A DNA stretch of 64,000 nucleotides. It comes from DATHAP01 sp963762865 (GTDB lineage Bacteria > Actinomycetota > Actinomycetes > JACCUZ01). Position 1 is the stretch's first letter. The number at the start of each line of letters is the position of its first letter. Where the stretch lies: assembly GCA_963762865.1 (NCBI GenBank), contig CAVXNC010000014.1:186001-250000 (forward strand), read 5' to 3'. Under the pieces are notes generated by a model. That model did no database searches, was not told the DNA's origin, and saw only the letters and a program-made list of their open reading frames with translations. Shown piece after piece: positions 8,062-16,738 of this stretch. The position numbers and the translations under genes are program-made.

Positions 8062-8940
8062 TCAGTCCTTGCTGTCCGAGAGCTTGCCGCGCAGCTGCAG
8101 CACCGCCTTGGTGTGCATCTGGCAGATGCGGCTCTCGGTGACGCCGAGCACCTGGCCGATCTCGGCCAGCGTGAGGCCCTCGTAGTAGTAGAGGGTGACG
8201 ACGATCTTCTCGCGCTCGGGCAGGGTGTTGATCGCCTTCGCGAGCAGGAACTTGGTCTCCTCCGACTCGAAGGCCAGCACCGGGTCCTCGGCCCGGGTGT
8301 CCTCGAGGGTGTCGACCAGGCTGAGCTTGTCGCCCTTCTCCCCGCCGACGCTGAGCAGCTCGTCGAGCGCCACGACGTTGACGAAGGAGACCTGGCTGAA
8401 GATGGTGTGGAGGTCCTCGAGCTTGATGTCCATCTCCGCTGCGACCTCTGCCTCGGACGGCGTGCGGTGCAGCTCGCCCTCGAGCTTGGCGTAGGCCTTC
8501 TCGACCTCGCGGGCCTTGTAGCGGACCGAGCGCGGGATCCAGTCGATGGCCCGCAGCTCGTCGATGATCGCGCCACGGATCCTGCTGATGGCGTAGGTCT
8601 CGAACTTGATCGCGCGGTCGAGGTCGAACTTCTCGATCGCGTCGATCAGGCCGAAGATCCCGTAGGACACCAGGTCGGCCTGCTCGATGTTCGGCGGCAG
8701 ACCGACGCCGACCCGGCCGGCGACGTACTTGACCAGTGGCGAGTAGTGCAGGATCAGCCGCTCGCGCAGGGGCGTCTCGCCGCTCTTCTTGTACTGCTGC
8801 CAGAGTTCGCGGAGAGCGGCCTCGGCGGCGCTCTTCTCGTCGGCCTCCTCGACGGAGACCTCCTTCTTCTGCCGCACCGCGCCCGCTCCCCCCCTCGGCG
8901 TGGCGGCAGCGCCGTCACGCTCGTGGGTGCGCTTGGTCAT
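8062..8940 (-). CDS. whiG: WhiG-type (sigma-28 family) RNA polymerase sigma factor
   Basis: Group 3 sigma factor of the FliA/WhiG type. 292 aa: a basic/Ala N-terminus, region 2 (SPLVKYVAGRVGVGLPPNIE, then DLVSYGIFGLIDAIEKFD), region 3 (AIDWIPRSVRYKAREVEKAY) and region 4 with the helix-turn-helix LAEIGQVLGVTESRICQMHT. In Streptomyces WhiG starts aerial-hypha sporulation and sits in the same rpsB-whiG-xerC-dprA neighbourhood, which supports the name. No flagellar genes are present here. The regulon in this organism is unknown. It overlaps the 3' end of xerC by 26 nt. Confidence 0.87.
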   Translation of the reverse strand: MTKRTHERDGAAATPRGGAGAVRQKKEVSVEEADEKSAAEAALRELWQQYKKSGETPLRERLILHYSPLVKYVAGRVGVGLPPNIEQADLVSYGIFGLIDAIEKFDLDRAIKFETYAISRIRGAIIDELRAIDWIPRSVRYKAREVEKAYAKLEGELHRTPSEAEVAAEMDIKLEDLHTIFSQVSFVNVVALDELLSVGGEKGDKLSLVDTLEDTRAEDPVLAFESEETKFLLAKAINTLPEREKIVVTLYYYEGLTLAEIGQVLGVTESRICQMHTKAVLQLRGKLSDSKD

Positions 8941-9982
8941 ACGTGGCCTTCAACCTGTCGACGGAGACGTGTGTGTAGATCTGGGTCGTTGCGAGCGTAG
9001 CGTGGCCGAGTAGCTCCTGAACGCTTCTCAGGTCGGCTCCACCTTCCAGCAGGTGCGTGGCAGCCGAATGGCGGATGCCGTGCGGCCCCAGGTCAGGGGC
9101 ACCAGGCACCTGCGCCAGCATCTCGTGGACAGCCCGGCGCACCGTCCGGGGGTCGACCCGCCGCCCCCGGCGTCCGAGGAACAGCGCGGCGCCGCTGCCG
9201 CTTCCCGCCAGCACCGGCCGCCCGCCCGACAACCACCCGTTCAGCCCAGTCAGGGCCGGGATCCCCACCGGCACGGTCCGCTCCTTGGCGCCCTTGCCCA
9301 TCACCCGGATCACCCGCCGCCCCTGGTCGACGTCGTGCAGGTCCAGACCGCACAGCTCGCCGACCCGGATCCCGCTGGCGTAGAGGACCTCCAGCACCGC
9401 GAGGTCCCTGAGGCGCACGGCCCGCTCGACCACGGTGAGCTCCACCTCCGGACGGCGCCCCTCGGCGGCACCGGGGTCGCGCGCGGCGTCCCGGGCGGCA
9501 TCGCGCGCGGCTTCCTCGTCCGGTTCGGGGTCGAGATGGTCCACGCGGTACGCCGCGAGGTCGAGCAGTGCGCCCGCCTCGTCCTGCCGCAGCACGCCAG
9601 GCAGAGTCCGCCCGGTTCGCGGGGTGGCCAGCAGCGCACCCGGGTCGTCCGCGAGCAGCCGCTCACGCGTCGCCCAGGCCGTGAAGCCGCGGGCCGCCGC
9701 GGCTCGGCGGGCCATCGTGGTGCGGGCCTTCCCGCGCGCGGCCTGCCCCGCCAGCCAGCTGCGCAGCACCGGGAGGTCCAGGCCGGCCACGTCGGACCGG
9801 CCCATCCGGGAGGCGTGCTCCAGGAGGGTGGTCACGTCACCCCGGTAGGCGCGCACCGAGTGCTCCGACATGCCGCGCTCGGCCCGAAGGTGACGCTCGT
9901 ACGCTGCCAGCGACTCGGTCATCGCGGCCGGCAGCCCCGCACCTGTCTCGTCCGTCGCCCCACCCACCGGCACAGTCTGCAA
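8915..9982 (-). CDS. xerC: Tyrosine recombinase XerC-like
   Basis: Site-specific recombinase that resolves chromosome dimers at dif with XerD. 355 aa with all catalytic residues visible: R in ASGIRVGELCGL, K in GKGAKERTVP, HxxR in HGIRHSAATHLLEGG and the H/W-type position plus nucleophile Y in LGHATLATTQIYTHV. An acidic/Ala insertion of about 45 residues (repeating AARD) separates the N-terminal SAM-like domain from the catalytic core, longer than in most XerC. An internal ATG (MTESLAAYERHL, residue 21) is an alternative start. Flanking core genes argue against a phage integrase. Confidence 0.87.
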   Translation of the reverse strand: MQTVPVGGATDETGAGLPAAMTESLAAYERHLRAERGMSEHSVRAYRGDVTTLLEHASRMGRSDVAGLDLPVLRSWLAGQAARGKARTTMARRAAAARGFTAWATRERLLADDPGALLATPRTGRTLPGVLRQDEAGALLDLAAYRVDHLDPEPDEEAARDAARDAARDPGAAEGRRPEVELTVVERAVRLRDLAVLEVLYASGIRVGELCGLDLHDVDQGRRVIRVMGKGAKERTVPVGIPALTGLNGWLSGGRPVLAGSGSGAALFLGRRGRRVDPRTVRRAVHEMLAQVPGAPDLGPHGIRHSAATHLLEGGADLRSVQELLGHATLATTQIYTHVSVDRLKATYDQAHPRA

Positions 9983-10073
9983 CGGTCGGCCGCCGGCCCC
10001 GCCTCGGCGCGCCGAGGACGCTCGGCGCGTCTCCGACGGTCACCAGCAGATCTTCGTCAGCCGTGCGGAAGGC

Positions 10074-11291
10074 CTAGCGACGGCCGTCCTCGGTCAGGGC
10101 AGTAGGTGCGCGGCGCCAGGCGCCGTCCTTCGTGACTGCGAGTCCGGCCGATCCGAGCCGGCCGAGCGCGCGCAGCACGCTGGGCGGGTCCAGCCCCGCC
10201 GTCCGGCCGACCGCGTCCGGCGGCGCCCACCGGCGGATCGGCAGCGCCTCGAGGACGCGCAGCGCCACCGGGTCGAGCCCGTCGTGCGGCCGCTCCTCGC
10301 CGCGGGCGTCGTCCGTCGCGTCGTCGCCGAGCGTGCCGACCGCGTCGACGACCTCCGCGGCACTGGTGACGAGGACGGCACCCTCCTCGCGGACCATCCG
10401 GTGGCAGCCGGCCGAGGACGCCGACGTCACCGGCCCCGGCACGGCCATCACCACCCGGGAGAGCCGGTCGGCGTGCCCGGCGGTGTTGCGGGCGCCGCTG
10501 CGGATCGCGGCCTCGACCACGACGGTCCCGCGGGTCAGCGCCGCGATCACCCGGTTGCGCTCGAGGAACCTGGTGCGGGTGGGGTGCGACCCCGGGGGCA
10601 GCTCGCTCACGACGACGCCGGCACCGGCGACCGCGGCCAGGAGGTTGGTGTGCGCGACCGGGTAGGCGACGTCCACCCCGCAGGCCAGCACCGCCACCGT
10701 CACGCCGCCGACCGCCAGCGCTCCGCGGTGCGCCGACGCATCGATCCCGAACGCGCCGCCCGACACGACGGTCCAGCCGCGGTCGCCGAGCCCGGCCGCC
10801 AGCTCGCCGGCGACCGCCTCCCCGTAGGGCGTGCACGCGCGGGACCCCACAACAGCGACCGACCGACGGGACACGGTGCACAGGTCGTCGCGGCCGCGGA
10901 CCCACAGCAGCAGCGGACGCGCCGCGCCGAGGTCGTCGAGCTGCGCCGGCCAGCCCGGCCGGTCGGGCAGCACCAGCCTCGCCCCAGCCTGGGCGGCGAC
11001 CGCCACGTCGGTGTCGACGTCCAGCCGGTCCAGCCGCGTCCGGTAGCCCTCGGTCGACCTGAGCCCCAGGCTGCCGTCGCGGACCCTGCCGAGCACCTCC
11101 GCGGCACCCAGCAGCGCGACCTGCCCGCCGAGCGCCGCGTCGCCCGGCTCGGCGAGCCGGCTCAGCGCCACCCGGGCCCGCGCGTCCTCGTCGAGCCGCC
11201 CGCCCGTCGCGACATCGACCCCGCTGCGCGCGCCGCCCTCCGGACCGAGCCCGTCGCGCCCGCCGGACTCCGGACCGACCCCCGCGTTCAC
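10074..11291 (-). CDS. dprA: DNA-processing protein DprA
   Basis: Loads RecA on incoming single-stranded DNA during transformation. From GTG 11291, which overlaps the comM stop as GTGA, the product is 405 aa. After a glycine-rich N-terminal stretch of ~20 residues comes a SAM-like region. The Rossmann core follows: VAVVGSRACTPYGEAVA, then VVSGGAFGIDASAHRGAL and VVVSELPPGSHPTRTRFLERNR. A winged-helix-like C-terminus follows. The open frame upstream of 11291 lies inside comM and is a shadow. The dprA/comM/yraN block is typical of actinobacteria. Confidence 0.92.
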   Translation of the reverse strand: MNAGVGPESGGRDGLGPEGGARSGVDVATGGRLDEDARARVALSRLAEPGDAALGGQVALLGAAEVLGRVRDGSLGLRSTEGYRTRLDRLDVDTDVAVAAQAGARLVLPDRPGWPAQLDDLGAARPLLLWVRGRDDLCTVSRRSVAVVGSRACTPYGEAVAGELAAGLGDRGWTVVSGGAFGIDASAHRGALAVGGVTVAVLACGVDVAYPVAHTNLLAAVAGAGVVVSELPPGSHPTRTRFLERNRVIAALTRGTVVVEAAIRSGARNTAGHADRLSRVVMAVPGPVTSASSAGCHRMVREEGAVLVTSAAEVVDAVGTLGDDATDDARGEERPHDGLDPVALRVLEALPIRRWAPPDAVGRTAGLDPPSVLRALGRLGSAGLAVTKDGAWRRAPTALTEDGRR

Positions 11292-12860
11292 GCCGCCCTC
11301 CGCACCGAGCCGCGAGAGTCGAGCGCCACCCGGATGTCGTCGGCGTCCGGCCGGTCCCGGCCTGCCAGGTCGGCGAGCGTCCAGGCGACCCGGACCACCC
11401 GGTCGACACCGCGGGCGGTCAGCTGACCCAGGTCGAGCAGCCGCTCGGCCTCGGCGACGACGTCCCAGGGCAGCCGCCACTCCCGGCGCAAGACATGTCC
11501 CGGCACCTCGGCGTTGACCCGCCACGGCGTCCCGGCCAGGCGGGCAGCCATCCGGTCGCGGGCGGCCCGCACCCGGTCCGCGACGGCAGCCGTGCCCTCA
11601 GCCCCCGCCGGGTCGCCGCGCAGGTCGGCCCGCGACGCGGCCAGCATCTCGATCCGCAGGTCGACCCGGTCGAGCAGCGGCCCGGACAGCCGGCCGAGGT
11701 AGCGGATCCGCGCCATCGGCGTGCAGCTGCACTCCGAGCCACGGTCCGCAGCGAGACCGCACGGGCACGGGTTGGCGGCGAGCACCAGCTGGAACCTCGC
11801 CGGGAAGCGCACCTGCGCGGCCAGGCGGGCCACCGTGATCTCCCCCGACTCCAGCGGCTCCCGCAGAGCGTCGAGGACACCGGGCGCGAACTCAGGCGCC
11901 TCGTCGAGGAAGAGCACGCCGCGATGTGCCAGCGAGGCTGCTCCCGGACGTACGTGCGTCGAACCGCCACCGACGATCGCCGGCACCGACGCGGTGTGGT
12001 GCGGCGCCTGGAACGGCGGCGATGTGAGCAACGGCGTCCGGCCGGCACCGCCACCACGGCCGAGGGTCCCCGCGACGGAGTGCACCGCCGTCACCTCGAG
12101 CGCTGCCTCGTCGTCCAGCGGCGGCAACAGCCCTGGCAGCCGCTCGGCCAGCATCGTCTTCCCGGCCCCGGGCGGCCCCAGCATCAGCAGGTGGTGCCCG
12201 CCCGCCGCGGCGACCTCCAGCAGGTAGCGGGCGGTCGCCTGCCCGAGGACGTCGGCGAGGTCCGGGCGGTGCCGGTCGTCGTCGTGCCTCCGGCGGCGGC
12301 TCCGGCGGGTCGTCGTAGGGCGCCACGAGGTCGTCGGTCACCTCCTGCCCGCGGGCCAGCGCCACCAGCTCGCGCAGCGAGCGCACCCCGGTCACCCGCA
12401 TCCCCGGCACCAGCGACGCCTCGGCAGCATCTGCCGCCGGCACGATCACCCGCTCCACCCCCTCGCGCGCCGCGGCGACCACCGACGGCAGCACGCCGCG
12501 CACCGAGCGCACCCGCCCGTCCAGCCCGAGCTCACCCACGAGCACCACGCCGTCGAAGACGCCCGCAGGCACGTCCTCCTGCGCCTGCAGGATCGCCGCG
12601 GCGATCGCGACGTCGAAGCTGGAACCGCGCTTGGGCAGGCTGGCCGGCGACAGGTTGACGGTGACCCGCCGGGTCGAGGGCCAGTGCAGGCCGCTGTTGA
12701 CCACTGCCGCGCGCACCCGGTCGCGCGACTCCGAGAGCGACGCGTCGGGCAGGCCGACCAGCGAGTACGACGGCACGCCCTGCCCGAGGTCGGCCTCCAC
12801 GTCGACCAGGTGGCCGGTCACGCCGACCAGGGCGACGCCGCGGGTCCGGGCCAGCCCCAC
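11288..12860 (-). CDS. comM: YifB/ComM-type Mg-chelatase-like AAA ATPase, frameshifted
   Basis: AAA+ helicase that aids branch migration during transformation. The first frame (12860 to 12288, GTG start, MGLARTRGVALVGVTGHLVD) covers the Lon-protease-like N-terminal domain. The second (12286 to 11288) covers Walker A GPPGAGKT, VLFLDEAPEF, the cysteine cluster NPCPCGLAADRGSECSC and the C-terminal domain. They are out of register by one base at about 12287. Removing that base joins PPEPPPE to HDDDRHRPDLADVLGQ and gives 523 aa, the family length. The GTG directly abuts the yraN stop; the 3' end overlaps dprA by 4 nt. Confidence 0.85.
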
Positions 12861-13223
12861 TCAGGCCACCCCTCGGACGTGCTCGACCTGCGCCGGGCCG
12901 CGCGGCGGACGCAGCACGCCCACCAGGTCGATCCGCAGGTCGGGCAGGTGCAGCCCGTGCTCGCGCGTCCATGCCGCCGCGAGCCGACGCAGCCGGGCTG
13001 CCTTGCTGGCCGTCACCCCCTCGAGCGGCCACCCGAACCCGGTGCCGCGCCGGGTCTTCACCTCGCAGAAGACCAGCACGTCGCCGTCGCGCGCCACGAT
13101 GTCGAGCTCGCCTGCCGTGCACCGCCAGTTGCGGTCCAGGATGACCATCCCCTGCGCGCGCAGGTGCGCCTCCGCCACCCGCTCCCCGTACGCACCGACG
13201 GCTGCCGTCTCCTGCGATCCCAC
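12861..13223 (-). CDS. yraN: UPF0102 family protein YraN
   Basis: Small endonuclease-fold protein of unknown role, 120 aa. The restriction-endonuclease-like motif is visible: GELDIVARDGDVLVFCEVKTRRG contains the E-(x)-D ... E-x-K arrangement of the PD-(D/E)XK fold. The GTG at 13223 gives the usual start (GSQETAAVGAYGERVAEAHL). It immediately precedes comM and is presumably the promoter-proximal gene of the yraN-comM-dprA-xerC-whiG run. Confidence 0.88.
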   Translation of the reverse strand: MGSQETAAVGAYGERVAEAHLRAQGMVILDRNWRCTAGELDIVARDGDVLVFCEVKTRRGTGFGWPLEGVTASKAARLRRLAAAWTREHGLHLPDLRIDLVGVLRPPRGPAQVEHVRGVA

Positions 13224-13387
13224 GCCCGCTCCCCTGGCCGTCCGCCCAGCCGGTCGCCCTCGAGCGGCCGTGTCCTGGAGCCAAGCCTGACGGCGGGGAC
13301 GCCCTGCCTCGGCTGGCTGGCTTGATCTGTGGACGAACGACCCCTGTGGACGATCGTCACCGCGGCGACAGTATATGTACCTAGACG

Positions 13388-13397
13388 GTTACGTAAC
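13388..13397. promoter_or_regulatory. Palindromic candidate operator before arsR-family gene
   Basis: A perfect 10-bp palindrome, GTTACGTAAC, lies 20 nt upstream of the ArsR-family start in an unusually AT-rich patch (13370-13412) for this genome. ArsR-family proteins often repress their own operon through such sites; binding is inferred. Confidence 0.4.
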
Positions 13398-13417
13398 TGC
13401 TGTGGTACACAAGGCGG

Positions 13418-13741
13418 GTGGATGCCGTGCTGCACGCCTTGGCGGACCCGAGCCGGCGCACCGTGCTCGAGGCACTGCGGGCCGGTCCTGCCTCGGCCGG
13501 GGAGCTGGCGGCGCTGCTGCCGATCGCCCGGCCTGGCGTCTCTCGGCACCTCCGGGTGCTGCGCGAGGCAGGCCTGGTGGAAGCCCGGCAGGAGGCGCAG
13601 TTCCGCGTCTACCACCTGCGCCCCGACGCGCTCGCCGACGTGGACCAGTGGCTCGAGAGCTACCGGTCGCTCTGGCAGGAGCGGCTCGACGCGCTGCACA
13701 CCGAGATCGCCCGCGGAAAGAAGCAGAGGAGACGGACATGA
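13418..13741 (+). CDS. ArsR-family winged-helix regulator
   Basis: 107-aa DNA-binding protein: LADPSRRTVLEALRAG, then the recognition helix region ARPGVSRHLRVLREAGLVEA and a beta-wing QFRVYHLRP. It lacks the metal-binding ELCVCDL motif, so it belongs to the non-metal, SRPBCC-associated subgroup. Its stop overlaps the start of the next gene by 4 nt (ATGA), so the two are translationally coupled. GTG start at 13418; few alternatives. Confidence 0.85.
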   Translation: MDAVLHALADPSRRTVLEALRAGPASAGELAALLPIARPGVSRHLRVLREAGLVEARQEAQFRVYHLRPDALADVDQWLESYRSLWQERLDALHTEIARGKKQRRRT

Positions 13742-14271
13742 CAGAGGCAGACATGACAAGGCACGGCATCGCCGGCGCCGCCCGGATCACCGGCACTCTC
13801 AGGTCGGACGGCGGCGTTGGCGTGGTCCGGATGCAGGGGACCTACTCGACCGGCATCGACGACCTCTGGTCCGCCGTCACCGATCCCGAGCGGCTGGGGC
13901 GGTGGATCGGTGAGGTCGAGGGTGACCTCCGCCCGGGCGGGGAGTTCCGGGCCACCTTCACCAGTGGCTGGGCCGGTCCGGGCCGGGTCGAGACCTGCGA
14001 TCCGCCGAGCCACCTCCGGGTGCGGCTCGACCCCGGCACCGACGACGAGACCGTCGTCGAGGCCGAGCTGGTGCCGGACGGCGACCGCACGCTGCTCGTG
14101 GTGGAGGAACGAGGATTCCCGCTCGACCAGCTGCCCACCTACGGCGCCGGTTGGCAGGCCCACGTCGAGGACCTCGCTGCGTACGTTGCGGGAGTCGAGG
14201 CCCCGGACTGGTCAGCGCGCTGGCACGAGCTCATCCCCGACTACCGCGAGCGCGGTGTCGCAACGACCTGA
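13738..14271 (+). CDS. SRPBCC (AHSA1-like) domain protein
   Basis: 177-aa START/SRPBCC-fold protein. The typical opening GTYSTGIDDLWSAVTDPERLGRWIGEVEGDLRPGGEF is present, followed by hydrophobic-pocket strands. These proteins are regularly encoded behind an ArsR regulator, as here. The ligand is unknown; some have Hsp90-activator-like folds but no proven co-chaperone role. The ATG at 13738 is chosen because of the ATGA overlap with the regulator. Confidence 0.82.
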   Translation: MTEADMTRHGIAGAARITGTLRSDGGVGVVRMQGTYSTGIDDLWSAVTDPERLGRWIGEVEGDLRPGGEFRATFTSGWAGPGRVETCDPPSHLRVRLDPGTDDETVVEAELVPDGDRTLLVVEERGFPLDQLPTYGAGWQAHVEDLAAYVAGVEAPDWSARWHELIPDYRERGVATT

Positions 14272-14331
14272 CCCGCTCGGCGTGACCCGCCCGGGGCCGC
14301 GCCCGCACCGTCGCACGGCACCATAGGCGTC

Positions 14332-15447
14332 GTGCCGGACCGCACCCCGATCGGCGACCGCAGCCGTCGCTACGCCCGCCGGGGCGGGAGCAACGTGCGC
14401 GACCGCGTCGTGCGCCTGCGGCAGCGGTCCTTCCTGATCGCGCAGGTCGCCATCGCGGCCGCCGTCGCCTGGTTCGTCGCGCACGACCTGCTCGGGCACG
14501 AGCAGCCGTTCTTCGCGCCGGTCGCCGCGATCATCTCGCTGGGGATGTCCTACGGGCAGCGGCTGCGGCGGGTCGGCGAGGTCACCGTCGGCGTCGCGGT
14601 CGGCGTCCTGGTCGCCGACCTGTTCGTCCGGGTCGCGGGTGTCGGGGTCTGGCAGGTCGCATTCGTGGTCGCCGCGTCGATGGCGGTCGCGGTGCTGCTC
14701 GACGGCGGGCCGCTGCTGGTCACCCAGGCCGCGGTCCAGTCGGTCTTCGTCGTGCTGGTCGTGCCGACGGCCGCGCAGGGCGTGAGCCGCTGGGTGGACG
14801 CCCTGGTCGGCGGCCTGGTCGCCATCGCCGCCGCGGCGATCGCGCCGCAGAGCCCGCTGCGCCAGCCCCGCCAGGCCGCCGCTGCTGTCCTCGCGGAGCT
14901 GGCCGCGGTGCTGCAGGACGCGGTCGACGCCCTGCGGGCCGGCGACGTGGACCGCGCCGAGTCAGCGCTGGCTCGGGCCCGCGCCACCGATGCGGCGCTG
15001 GCCGACCTGCGGCAGGCCGCCGAGGAGGGCCTGGAGATCGTGCGGCAGTCACCGTTCCGGCGACGGCACCGCGAGCAGGTGCGCAACGTCGCCGCCCTCG
15101 CCGAGCCCCTGGACCGCGCGGTGCGCAACGCCCGGGTCCTGGTCCGCCGGGTCGCCGCCGCCACGCGCTACGAGGAGCAGGTGCCGGCGACGTACGTCGA
15201 CCTGGTCTCCGACCTCGCCGAGGTCACGGCGCGCCTCTCCGGCTGCCTCGAGGACCGCGGGCTGACCGCTGACCTGCGCCCACAGCTGCACGCGATCGCC
15301 ACGCGCTCCGCCGAGGTCGCCATCCCGGCGGCGATGTCCTCGACCGTCGTGCTCGCGCAGGTGCGCTCGATGGTCGTCGACCTGCTGGAGCTCACCGGCC
15401 TCGACGAGGACGAGGCTCTCGCGATGATCCCCCGGCCGCTGGCCTAG
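14332..15447 (+). CDS. FUSC-family membrane protein
   Basis: 371-aa protein resembling the fusaric-acid-resistance/aromatic-acid-exporter N-terminal domain. About five or six hydrophobic helices lie between residues 33 and 170 (e.g. FLIAQVAIAAAVAWFVAHDL, VAAIISLGMSYGQRLRRVGE, AFVVAASMAVAVLL). A long helical cytoplasmic C-terminus rich in Ala/Arg follows. Substrate unknown. It is convergent with the next gene, and their stop codons share the palindrome CTAG at 15444-15447. GTG start. Confidence 0.78.
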   Translation: MPDRTPIGDRSRRYARRGGSNVRDRVVRLRQRSFLIAQVAIAAAVAWFVAHDLLGHEQPFFAPVAAIISLGMSYGQRLRRVGEVTVGVAVGVLVADLFVRVAGVGVWQVAFVVAASMAVAVLLDGGPLLVTQAAVQSVFVVLVVPTAAQGVSRWVDALVGGLVAIAAAAIAPQSPLRQPRQAAAAVLAELAAVLQDAVDALRAGDVDRAESALARARATDAALADLRQAAEEGLEIVRQSPFRRRHREQVRNVAALAEPLDRAVRNARVLVRRVAAATRYEEQVPATYVDLVSDLAEVTARLSGCLEDRGLTADLRPQLHAIATRSAEVAIPAAMSSTVVLAQVRSMVVDLLELTGLDEDEALAMIPRPLA

Positions 15448-16391
15448 GCGCCATACCCGCCGCGCTGCGAAGCGTCGGCGAGCACCGCTTCCACGACGGC
15501 CAGCCGGCTGGCGCAGCGACCCGGCATCGTGCGCCAGTAGTAGGGAAAGGTGCGCACCGCCAGGGACAGCGCCCAGGCGCGACCTCGCAGCCAGGCCGCC
15601 TCGTCGGCGCCGCTGGCGGAGCGGAAGACCGCGCGGCCGGGCGGGTCCAGCACCTCCCAGGCCACCATCAGGTCGACGGTCGGGTCTCCCACGCAGAGCG
15701 CGCCGAAGTCGAGGAGGGCGGCCAGCCGCCCGTCACGGACCAGCAGGTTCTCCGCCGCGATGTCGCCGTGCAACCAGCGCTCGGGGACCACGTCGGCGAC
15801 GCCGGGCAGCGTCATCGCCTCGTCCCACACGGCGAGCGCCGCGTCGAGGTCGACGTGGAGCCCGGGGAGGTCGCGACACTGCTCGATCCCGGCCCGGGTG
15901 TCGGCGTCCTGGGTCGCCAGCGGGTCGGCGCGGTACCAGCGGAGGTCGGGATCGGCGAGCGCCTCCCGCGGCACCTCGATCACGCCCAGCGCACTGACCA
16001 GTCCCGCGAGGTCGGACGCGAGCGGGGCCGGCGACGTGCTGCTGCCGGACGGACCGCCGACGACAGCCGGGGTCGCTCCCTCGATCCAGCGCACCACCGA
16101 CCACCACTCGGGGTAGCCGAGGCCGGGCTCGCCGAGCGCGACGACATCGGGGACCGCCACCGGCAGTCCCCCGGCCAGCAGTGGCACCCAGCGCGCCTCC
16201 TTCTCGATGGTTGCCGACCCGCCCGGCTGTCGTGGCAGCCGGACCACCAGGTCCTCGCCGAGGCGGAACAACGCGTTGGTCGAGCCGGACGCCGCGAGCC
16301 TGCGCAGCGGCATGCCTGCAGTCTCCGGCAGCGCGCGCGTGACCAGCGCGCGGACCAGCGGCAGGTCGATGGGCAGGTCGTCGTGGTGCAG
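15444..16391 (-). CDS. Aminoglycoside-phosphotransferase-family kinase (CTG start proposed)
   Basis: APH-fold small-molecule kinase, about 315 aa. Motifs: GSTNALFRLGEDLVVRLPR (nucleotide loop and lysine-equivalent arginine region), WLHGDIAAENLLV (catalytic loop HGD...N) and LLDFGALCVGDPTVDL (metal-binding DFG-like). Such proteins often act on sugars or unknown metabolites and do not by themselves imply antibiotic resistance. The conserved start (M-H-D-D-E-like) falls on CTG 16391 (LHHDDLPIDLP). No ATG, GTG or TTG exists near it; another CTG at 16418 has GGAG 5 nt upstream, and the first ATG (16313) would delete conserved residues. Confidence 0.72.
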   Translation of the reverse strand: MHHDDLPIDLPLVRALVTRALPETAGMPLRRLAASGSTNALFRLGEDLVVRLPRQPGGSATIEKEARWVPLLAGGLPVAVPDVVALGEPGLGYPEWWSVVRWIEGATPAVVGGPSGSSTSPAPLASDLAGLVSALGVIEVPREALADPDLRWYRADPLATQDADTRAGIEQCRDLPGLHVDLDAALAVWDEAMTLPGVADVVPERWLHGDIAAENLLVRDGRLAALLDFGALCVGDPTVDLMVAWEVLDPPGRAVFRSASGADEAAWLRGRAWALSLAVRTFPYYWRTMPGRCASRLAVVEAVLADASQRGGYGA

Positions 16392-16420
16392 CCGGCCGGC
16401 CGGGTGCTCGGAGGACAGAG

Positions 16421-16738
16421 CTACTCCGAGGGGAGCTCGACGGAGAGCTCGTTGCGGGCGAGCTCCTCGACGTTGACGTCCTTGAAGGTCAGCACCCGCA
16501 CGTTCTTGACGAACCTGGCCTGGCGGTACATGTCCCAGACCCACGCGTCGGCCATGGTGACCTCGAAGTAGACCTCGCCGCCCTCGGTCGAGCGTGGGGT
16601 CACGTCGACGGTGTTGGTCAGGTAGAAGCGCCGCTCGGTCTCCACGACGTAGGCGAACAGTCCCACCACGTCGCGGTACTCGCGGTAGAGCTGCAGCTCC
16701 ATCTCGGTCTCGTACTTCTCGAGGTCCTCGGCACTCAC
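16421..16738 (-). CDS. DUF2469 family protein
   Basis: 105-aa actinobacteria-specific conserved protein (SAEDLEKYETEMELQLYREY ... VVGLFAYVVETERRFYL). It is found after rnhB in most actinobacteria, and its function is unknown to me. GTG start at 16738 overlaps the rnhB stop as GTGA, which fixes the start. No membrane segment or signal peptide is visible. Confidence 0.9.
   Translation of the reverse strand: MSAEDLEKYETEMELQLYREYRDVVGLFAYVVETERRFYLTNTVDVTPRSTEGGEVYFEVTMADAWVWDMYRQARFVKNVRVLTFKDVNVEELARNELSVELPSE

Noticed and set aside
8915..9982. XerC as a phage integrase marking a prophage
   Set aside because: Flanked by whiG, dprA and comM on both sides with no phage genes or attachment-site repeats seen.
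11288..12184. Separate 298-aa ATPase gene starting at GPPGAGKT
   Set aside because: It is the second half of comM; the frame continues upstream to the one-base shift and the N-terminal domain lies just before it.
15444..16391. Aminoglycoside resistance gene
   Set aside because: APH fold is shared by many sugar and metabolite kinases; housekeeping context and no mobile element.
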